64,000 nucleotides of DNA from assembly GCF_001039355.2 (NCBI RefSeq), contig NW_019774114.1:144274-208273 (forward strand). Reading direction: 5' to 3'. The notes below the pieces were generated by a model, which did no database searches, was not told where the DNA came from, and saw only the letters and a program-made list of their open reading frames with translations. Of this stretch, positions 56,267 to 64,000 are shown in pieces; position 1 is the first letter of the stretch; every line of letters begins with the position of its first letter. The position numbers were made by a program, and so were the translations under genes. The DNA is from Lingula anatina. Its lineage: Eukaryota > Brachiopoda > Lingulata > Lingulida > Lingulidae.

Positions 56267-56477
56267 TATTAACTGGATACAAAAAGTCAGTCATGAAAGT
56301 TTTATTATTACTATTAAATTAATTTGCAACCCGAGGGTTGGATAAATACATTCTTTGCATCATAGTTGAATAAAGTTACTAATGAATAATAATAATAATA
56401 AAAAGAATGTTAAAAGACATTTTAAAAAAGTTAAATAACTAAAATGCAAGGTCAAAGATGAAATAAAATATCATCAG

Positions 56478-56812
56478 TCATTTTTTGGAACAGGTTAAAA
56501 AGTCACTCATTGGTCGCTTGGGTTTAATTTTAGGCCATTTGAATGTCTCAGGTTCCCGAAATGAATATTTGTCATTCTGTTTTGCTTGTAAAAGATAAAG
56601 TAATATATGATCCGGTATATTTGATATCCTAATAAACATTCTGCATACATTGTGTCGTCTTTCATTTAATAATTCAAGTTTAGTATGTTCACAAGCATCG
56701 TCATATTCAAGATCAGGATATCTTTCTTTCTTGAGACTTTTCTACTAGGGCAGACAATTCATTTGTTAACCCAAAGTGCCAGACAGGGGAAGTATATTCT
56801 AAAACCTACCTT
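56478..56812 (-). pseudogene. Non-LTR retrotransposon reverse-transcriptase C-terminal relic
   Basis: Minus-strand translation gives EYTSPVWHFGLTNELSALVE, then after one frameshift DLEYDDACEHTKLELLNERR and RMFIRISNIPDHILLYLLQ. This is the usual C-terminal layout of CR1/Jockey-like ORF2 reverse transcriptases (EY..PVWH..LT..LS..IE, RR..LC..F, PDH.L..LL). A stop ends the frame at 56478. The clade is not resolved. Confidence 0.7.
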
Positions 56813-56841
56813 ATGACCGTCTAGTAAGAAGCAAAGCCTGT

Positions 56842-56986
56842 CTGGGCCCCGCAACTCGAAAGCATCGCGCATTGCGACCGATTCGATTCCAAAATTCGCC
56901 CATGCTTGTCACATATAAACATTGTACTGCCCTCTCTGTGATATCACTATTCGCCATACGCGATGCTTTCGAACTACGGGCCCTAG
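56842..56986. mobile_element. Small MITE with CTRGGGCCC ends
   Basis: The left end CTGGGCCCCGCAACTCGAAA and the right end (complement CTAGGGCCCGTAGTTCGAAA) are inverted repeats of about 34 bp sharing CGAAAGCATCGCG. Total length is 145 bp, non-coding. It lies next to the LINE relic. The superfamily is not assigned. Confidence 0.7.
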
Positions 56987-57432
56987 TTTCTTTTCCCACA
57001 ACTTCATGCTGAATGAGATTCTTTCATTTTATCGTTTTCAACTTTTTTGTTCAGATTTTTATGTTGTTTACAAACATCGTTTTCCCCTGGATTCTTTTTT
57101 ACCTGTTGTAAATCGGCCCGTTACTACTTTAGATTCTTTTATTTCTCTGAAAATTATTTTTTAGAATTGTGCACTTTTTCATCTATTTCAAAAATAATCC
57201 CAGTTCTTTTCATTCACAGATTTTAGCCTGTCTGAATACTGCGTACAGTAGAAATGGTCATCGTGACCGTCAACGGTTGCCTTTTCAAAGTCCCCTCGAT
57301 TAACTACCTTTTATTGGTTCTTATGTAAATATCGTTGGTCTTCTAATATTATAGGTTTTTTTTCCCACCTTTGGAATGTTCGACACAAACGCACACTCTA
57401 ACGATGTTGTCTACTCATATTTTCATTCTCAT

Positions 57433-57618
57433 GGGCCCGTTCGGAACTTATTAAATTCTAAGTATCGATCTTGCTTATTTTAATATAACTTTGGGACACT
57501 AGCGCTGTACGGCTACAAGTGTTTTGACATAACAAGGACACAATGCAATTTCCTCATGGAGAAGATAAAAAAGCCTATAGTGCAATCTTATACAATCTGA
57601 ACAGTCTGAACGGCCCCT
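57433..57618. mobile_element. Possible small inverted-repeat element
   Basis: GGGCCCGTTCGGA at the left and the complement of TCTGAACGGCCCC at the right suggest an about 186-bp element. The inverted repeat is only about 13 bp and imperfect. Confidence 0.35.
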
Positions 57619-58259
57619 TAAATTGAGAACTGATCAGAGAAAGGATTTCCACAAACCAAACTTACTTTTAAATGAACAAAACTTGATTATATGGTGATGA
57701 CGATGCCCATAAAGTACTGCACAGCAGCATTTATCAAAAATTTTTCCTTTCAAACATTATAAGAATGATTCAACTTAAATTTATTACAAATAAGAATACA
57801 AAAGCTGCTTACAAAGGATAGATTCTTAAATGTGTGAAATCAAATTGACACAACAGTGCAGAAATAAAGTTAATAAATCATACATGTATACTTATATATA
57901 ATTTACCTCTAATGAGTTGTTCAATTTAATCTCACCAAGTTGTCATCAATCTGTTATTATACATGTACTATTTTCATTTGGTTAAGATCAGCTCTTAAAT
58001 GTCAGATCTGCTTACTCTACATCTTTGGTAACATCATAATGGAAATTGCCATGAACACATGTTAAATATTCAATTTTGAAACATTTAACTTTCATAACCT
58101 GTGGATTTCATACAATCCAGAGTACTGTACATAAAGGAAATGACAAAACAACAAACATGTTAAAACCATGTACCTACTACACTATTATACTTTTTAACTA
58201 AAAAAAGCCTAAAACCACCAAAATAATCTCACAAGCAAAACTATTTCTTTACAGGAATT

Positions 58260-59700
58260 TAAAACAAGACAGCAAAGCTGTTAAATGTACAGACAAAAAG
58301 AAAAATTTGATGCAATATAGATATAAGACATTATGCTAAATAGCAAAGTCAGCACCAAATTTTAATTATCCAAAACAAGTAACATGGATATTAGATACTA
58401 TGTAACTAGATTAAGGCTTCAGTCCATGAGAGTTCAATTTCACTCATCGAAAATGCCAGAATGAAAAAAGTGAAAGTTTCACAAAAATTGCAAAATTAAA
58501 TAATTATATAAACGAAACAAGACAAATAATGACAATAATAATCTGATCAGGCTGTTTTTCAAACTAGACCTGTATCTAAATCATATTCATTAGTCCTATA
58601 AGATTGAAGACAAAAGGTCAAATGAAATATGTTATCTGTATTGCATATAGTATAATATATGCTGGATACAACAAATAGCACACAACAGGTTTTTTTTGTC
58701 AATTTGATGCAATATTACATAATGCTTGACAGGGAAATAAAGACAAAATTCAAATATGCACAACAGGTAACAGATATTAAGAATATATATGTCACTAGCA
58801 TAAATGAAATGCCAGAATGAGAAAATAAATTTTAAAAAAATGCAAAAATTCAAGAAAATAATCCTATCAAACTAGTTTTCCAATCTGAGCATTATGTCAG
58901 TCACAAAATAATAAAACAGAGTGTTTGTGGTGGCAGTGCACAAAATATTTTTTATCAATTTTGAAGCAATATTTCCTATTGATAAACTACATAATTCACA
59001 ACAATTTTTTTAAAAATTTATACCTTATACAAAAATAGACATAAAGAAAATGTAGCTACTATATAGCTTCATGCCTGTGGGAGTCCCACAATGAAAATGC
59101 CAATAGAGGTATGTGAAAAAAGAACATTTGCCAAAAAATATATAACATCCAGAAAAAGAATCTAATCAGGCTGGTTTTCCAACTGAAGCTGTATTTTAGT
59201 TGTATGTTTCTTTTCTGTAAGTTTAAGAAACATAAATGACTAGCTTTTCCTAAAAGATCACTATGGCAGCAGTACTCAAAATATGTTTTTCTTTAATTTT
59301 GATGCAATATTACACTATGCTTTATAGCATAATCACCACCAATTTTTTAAAGGTGCACTGCAGGTAACAGATATTTAGAGAATTAAGGTAACTAGCAAAG
59401 GTCTTCAGACTCATAATAGTGCAAATTCACACCTTGAAAATGGCAATATGTGAAAAATGAACATTTCACAAAGAAAAAAAAACTTGAAGAGGAGTAATCC
59501 CATCAGGCTGATTTTTGAACCTGACTTGTGATTCCGTAATATTGAACACTGCTTAGTTTGAACACAATAGGTCAACCAGCTTTCCACCTAATGATATATT
59601 TGCATATATACTGAAGAAAGCCCCCCCCCAAAAAAAAAACTTTTGGAATGGTTTGATCAGGCTGATCTTCCAACTATACCCATATTTTATTAATATTCAA
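58260..59700. repeat. Degenerate tandem repeat, period roughly 260-400 bp
   Basis: Landmarks recur in fixed order: GATGCAATATTAC-like (about 58312, 58707, 58965, 59301), GGTAACAGATATT-like, AATGCCAGAATGA-like, and ATCAGGCTGNTTTTCAA-like (about 58548, 58865, 59164, 59503, 59653). Units are diverged and differ in length. A partial extra copy is at about 61770-61950. Confidence 0.6.
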
Positions 59701-60834
59701 CAGTTATGTAAGTTTGAAGACCAAAGGTAAAACAGTTTTTCACTTATCTTGTTACATCTAAAAGTGCAGTGATACGGATAGGACAATGAAGATAAACACA
59801 AGTAAAGGCCATATGTACTGACACATCTGTCTCTGTACATAAAAAGTGCATGGCACAATAAATCCACATTTATAAAATATAACTGAGGCATTCTCACTGA
59901 GCTTTTTTTCACATGCTTATACTGACTTAACCTTAACATGGTGGGCATTATTTTAAATAAAAATTTAAACTTTTTTAAGCACACATTTTTGAGCTGCTTA
60001 CTGCACCATTGGTATAGTGTAAAAATCATAATGGAGATTGCCACTGTTCATACTCTTGTACATTTAATAAAAAAAACAGTCCTTCCAGCTCTCAAGGATT
60101 AAACCTGGATCTCATAGATAGCTTACTATTTCTCATAGAAAATTGCAAGCAAAAGTCTGTGTAAATAATTATATTGCTTACAGATGTGAGACACAACATG
60201 GCAGGCTCCAGCAAAGGGTTTGAGTAAACATTCCATGGAGCCTTTGGAAGCATTCATCTGCAAAATTTTCATTAAGGAAGTGTGAATTGAACTTAATATT
60301 TCATTGTCACAGTCTTGCATTACACCAATCTGTCTTAATATTGTGCCTTTTTCATAACCTGGAAGCTAAAATGTGTCTCTATTGACAATAAGAATGCTCA
60401 ATTGTAATTTCAAAGCTTTTGACCAAATCTCTATTTTTTTTAATCTGAAAATCTCCAGATTTCTCTACCCCAGAGGTTGGAAGGACTGAAAAAAATTCAG
60501 TTCCATAAAAAATATGTATATATATGTATATACCAGTATATATGAAAATAAAAGAACAACAAAAAGTGCTGCACCATATCTGACTTTTTTCATAGAAGCG
60601 TTTAAAAATTATAAGGCAAGACTAAACAAAACAATGTTAAATTATTACTACCAGTATATTTACTAAAACATTGTGATATTTTCACTGCTGCATGTGTGCT
60701 GGACATACACAAAGGTGCAGCACTGGGATGTCAGAATGAGATATGCCTGACAATAGCAATTTGTGCGCTAGCTGTATACTGCTCTCTGACTCTGTATACA
60801 ATTCTTGTCTTGATGAGATTTTACTCTTACGTAT

Positions 60835-61730
60835 CTATCTTTTAGCCTTACGGGTGGCCCTCTTGTAAGGTGCAATGATCATGTTAAGAGGCAGATTTGG
60901 ACATATATGATCACATGTAACTCCTGGATATTCCGAAGTTATCTCATTCATTCCAAAGTGCTGAATTAACGCAACCAGATTGGGAAAACTGTCTTCAATG
61001 TCTCCAAGTCTGAAGACTCCAAAACAGGGCTCAAGGTCATGAGGAGGACCCCTCAAACTGGTTCTCTGTTGTGGAAAGAGAACAAATGTCATTTACTAGT
61101 ACTGTAAATATCGTCTAGAACTTATTGATTTTAAAAATTGTTAAAGTTATACCTATAAAGTCAAATCTTTGCCAGTTAAACTGACTAAACTTTAAACAGC
61201 ATAACTTAAAGAAATACCAAACAGTACCATCTCATTCTTCTCATACAGTGTATGATAGTCATTTATAACAAACTATAGGGATAATTAAAAAGGTCAAGTT
61301 TACAACCAAAAATCTGAAGAATGTGCAGTTTAAAACTATTTGTTTGGTGATTGAGTGTTAACTTTAGTTTTAAATAAGCTTTTTGTATGTCAACTCAATT
61401 TGAGTCCAATAGGAAACTAGTAGAAGTAGTTTTTGTGTTACAGGGAATCTACCCTTGCTTCACGTGTATCTTTAACATTTTAAATGTTTTCTAGCTGCTT
61501 TCATGGTTCACTAGTTTACCAGCCAAAATACTAATACAGTATAACATAAAAATCTGTGAACAGTAAAATGTTAATATAAAACTACATCTCACCAAATCAT
61601 ACAGAATTTACAAAAACTAAAATAAGATAAAATGATTTCTTTACCTCAATAATGAAGTGCTCTACGCATCTTTGTGCAACAACAATGGACAGCACAAAAA
61701 CTAGCAGATTTTCGTTCTGTATCACTAAAT
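60835..61730 (-). CDS. C-terminal part of an SH2-like domain protein (two last exons, partial)
   Basis: Exons 61730-61645 (acceptor CAATAG, donor GTAAAG) and 61065-60835 (acceptor CCACAACAG, stop at 60835-60837) join in phase. They give LVIQNENLLVFVLSIVVAQR..VEHFIIE followed by FGVFRLGDIEDSFPNLVALIQHFG. This pattern (hydrophobic beta strand, VxHFxI, then FPNLxxLIxHF) is that of the central and C-terminal half of an SH2 domain, a phosphotyrosine-binding module. The exon with the FLVR arginine was not found and may lie beyond 64000. After the domain come GVTCDHICPNLPL and a basic tail KRATRKAKR. The specific family is not recognised. Confidence 0.5.
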
Positions 61731-61769
61731 CTATTGAAAAAAACAAACATTAAGTCATACATAAACAAG

Positions 61770-61950
61770 GCAGCAAAGCTATCAAATGTACAGACAAAAA
61801 ACAGAAAATAATAATGCACAAAATAGAATACTGTCAATTCTGATGCAATAATACATTATGCTTAACTGCAAAGTGAACATCAAATTTTAATTATGCACAA
61901 CAGGTAACACCCATGAAAGTAAAAGCAGAAGGCCTCAGGCCCATGGGAGT
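61770..61950. repeat. Detached partial copy of the 58.3-59.7 kb repeat
   Basis: Bases here match the order AAATGTACAGACAAAAA, GATGCAATAATAC, ACATCAAATTTTAATTAT and AACAGGTAACA, which are also found at about 58280-58760. The copy lies just upstream of the first supported SH2-like exon. Confidence 0.6.
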
Positions 61951-62094
61951 TCATCTTCTAGTTAACGTTTACATCAGTCTTGGTTTAATTTAGTGAAAGG
62001 TCTCTAGTAATATGGCTTAATTCTGTAAATTGTCTTCAATATCTCTGACTTGCTTTCAGAATCACTGTAATGTTTTTGTCCTTGTGTACTAGTA

Positions 62095-62405
62095 TATATG
62101 TATACTTAGTGCCCCCTGGCGATCGATCAATGAATGATGAAGTGATGTTACAGGATCGACTAGAACAGTTAGACGATCGACGAGAATAGTTACACGATCG
62201 ATGAAAATAGTGACAGTATTGGTTTTAAAACACCATTGACAAGAAATGTTTGACAACTGACAACTGAATTGACGAAAATAGATGCTGAATTTATGATAGG
62301 GTCGTTTAAACTTGGAACTGAATCGATGGGAAGGCAGTGTATCGACGAAACATAACTGAATCAACGACATAAATTTTTGCCCTTTTGGCTGCCAGTACCT
62401 GTCAT
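62095..62405 (-). repeat. Dispersed TCGATTCA-rich repeat, copy B, with short tandem units
   Basis: This is the inverted counterpart of 30648-30860, and longer. Its extra part (62140-62215) has three or four units of about 21 bp built on CGATCGA(C/T)GA(A/G)AATAGTTACA. Translated on minus, the units give repeated I/L-V-D-R-V/L-T. Confidence 0.75.
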
Positions 62406-63986
62406 TGTAAACTAAAAAATCTGACCGTCTTCTGGAAGACCCAGAAGATGGCCTAAATCCACCCCTGTGTAATATACTATCATTAGAGTCCTGTATCTTC
62501 ACATAAGAAGTCAGAAGTACAACAGAAAATATACGCAGTCAGCAGATAGAAGTGGGCCAGTGAAATCAATACCTAGATAGTACAAATAATGGTGGAGATC
62601 ACACAGACTGTAGTGAGTCTCAAGAAACATAAATACGTCTTGGCCTTACACGTTGGTTCCAGACCCCGTTTTCTTATTGGTGAAAATGAACAAAAAAAAA
62701 TGGTTATTACGATAACTCACCGCACAAGGTATGTCCCAACTTTTTCATTTATTAAATATTCCTCTGCTTTGGGTCTATCTAAATATCCAGCAAACCAGCT
62801 GCAATACATTAAGTTAATATTGTTATAAATTATCTCGCCTACAGGCAGAAATCGAAAGTGGCTTATACACAGAGATTATGTTTAAAAACAAATATATTCA
62901 ATGAAATTCAATGATATCAGTAGGGAAACAAATCTGTCCCTAAGAAAAAAGTAGTATGTCTTAAGGAAGTAAATATTGTTCATTGTTCTCGATCTCTAAC
63001 CATCAAACCCAACAGTTCATTTAACAGTTATAATTTGCTGTATGACTGAACCAAGAGCAAACTGGCAAAGCCTTTATGATAAGTTATATAGAGAGAAAGA
63101 CCTGCATTAATAATGACTCAATTATTAAGAAAACAAAACAAAATGACCTGGTGAGATCTAGTAATGCACACTGCTTACGTCAGACAAAATTTTATTTTAC
63201 TAAAAGTCACTTGACAAGTTAAGGGAAATACATAAAGTACTTAAGTGTGGGTTAAGGACCTTTTTAATTACAGATAGTTACTCAGTATGGGGAGAGTCAA
63301 GATCAAAGACTGGTTAGTCAATTAAAAAAAAAAACTTTACACCAGGAAAACTAATTAAATATGGGTTTTTCTCAAGAAAATCTTACACTCACCACTGTGA
63401 ACTTAAGAAGTTATAATTGTGACAGGATTGCCTTGCCCACTATTGAACACTTAATGACATGTTTGCAAAAATGCACATTATGTAACTTATGCATATAAAA
63501 TTATATATGTAACATTATGTAACTTTTGTAAATTCTACCATCTATCATCCTGATTTTCAAAAGGCAGTCACCTTTTAACCACACAAAACTACGTACTAAG
63601 CAAATTTGAAGTAAAACAAAAATATGGTTTGGCAATAAAAGACATAAATACATGTAAAAAAACCCTGAACTTTTGTAAAAATACTCCCATCATTATAATT
63701 GTTAAACTAAACACTAAATGACCTTTTAGCAAAAAAAAGCCACTCAGCAAACTAAAAAAAAAAAAAAAAAACAGCTTGGTAGTTATGGAGTGGATACCAT
63801 CTATGTCAAACATGATCAGTAACATAGACAAACACAGTTATCAAAATAAATAGAATAAATACAGACATGTCCAGTGTCTTTATAATTATATTTTAAGCCA
63901 CATGCATTGAACATTTCGTTCATTGCATTTAAATCAAACAGGAAATTTGTGAATGTGTTTCTCGTCATGCAGTCAAAATAGTTGTT

Positions 63987-64000
63987 GGGGGGGGGGGGGG
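63987..64000. repeat. Poly-G run at the window edge
   Basis: Fourteen consecutive G. Similar G runs lie near 48061 and 49915, and a C/A run near 59621. It may be a contig-edge artefact. Confidence 0.9.

Larger units (their letters stand above)
56987..60834. other. Gene-free interval upstream of the SH2-like gene's stop
   Basis: Mostly AT-rich DNA with a small inverted-repeat candidate (57433-57618) and a long degenerate tandem repeat (58260-59700). It also includes the presumed 3' untranslated region of the minus-strand SH2-like gene. Open frames at 59697-60320 have no recognisable domain and are not called. Confidence 0.55.
61731..64000. other. Presumed intron or upstream region of the SH2-like gene
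   Basis: It contains a partial copy of the degenerate tandem repeat (61770-61950), the TCGATTCA-rich repeat copy B (62095-62405), short A/T runs and, at 63987-64000, a run of 14 G at the window edge. No further exon was found. Confidence 0.5.

Noticed and set aside
59697-60320. Minus-strand frames of 115 and 64 codons
   Set aside because: No domain is recognised, composition is AT-driven, and they lie in the presumed 3' untranslated region of the SH2-like gene.

Overview
This is eukaryotic DNA: an AT-rich stretch of animal genome with genes split into many short exons by GT-AG introns, 3' regions with AATAAA signals, several families of short transposons, simple repeats and a few N gaps. The gene set (VMP1, OSBP, GLTP, MZT2, NCBP3, C11orf54 and CCDC117 homologues) is metazoan. 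Compact genes and the mix of short inverted-repeat elements with a non-LTR element whose tail ends in a ...CCTTGGCGGAGG-type sequence suggest an invertebrate, probably marine. I cannot name the phylum from the sequence alone. There is no sign of bacterial, plasmid or viral organisation.

Layout. 1-972: 3' end of an unidentified gene (+). 973-4561: gene-free, with a TTAA-ended MITE, a 99-bp N gap and a large foldback element built of 21-22-bp palindromic units. 4562-9662: complete C11orf54/PTD012 homologue (-, 9 exons). 10088-12750: short plant-type RNase Z-like metallo-beta-lactamase (+, 4 exons). 13412-18134: NCBP3 (-, 11 exons). 18588-23572: VMP1 with an extra N-terminal SAP motif (+, 12 exons). 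25098-27470: GLTP (+, 6 exons). 27471-31161: repeats. 31162-31764: MZT2 (-, 2 exons). 32864-46430: OSBP (+, 13 exons plus two candidate optional exons). 49007-51276: CCDC117-like gene (-, 6 exons). 52819-53285: two 3' exons of an unrecognised cysteine-containing protein (-). 54000-57620: duplicated block, Tc1/mariner relic, LINE relic and small MITEs. 58260-59700: degenerate tandem repeat. 60835-61730: last two exons of an SH2-like gene (-) whose 5' part is not found.

I rebuilt the exons by requiring GT(GC)-AG borders, matching intron phase and continuity with the known families. Each of the seven recognised genes, plus the RNase Z-like gene, gives an unbroken reading frame close to the usual family length. 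Three pairs are head-to-head (C11orf54/RNase Z 425 bp apart, NCBP3/VMP1 453 bp, MZT2/OSBP about 1.1 kb), so shared bidirectional promoters are likely. VMP1 (ER scramblase), OSBP (ER-Golgi sterol/PI4P exchange) and GLTP (glycolipid transfer) all act in lipid handling at membranes, but their adjacency alone does not show a functional cluster.

The most unusual items are the SAP-VMP1 fusion, the foldback element with palindromic arrays, the plant-type RNase Z in an animal context, and a cassette exon plus a 9-nt microexon candidate in OSBP. I found no clear evidence of a wholly new multi-gene system.
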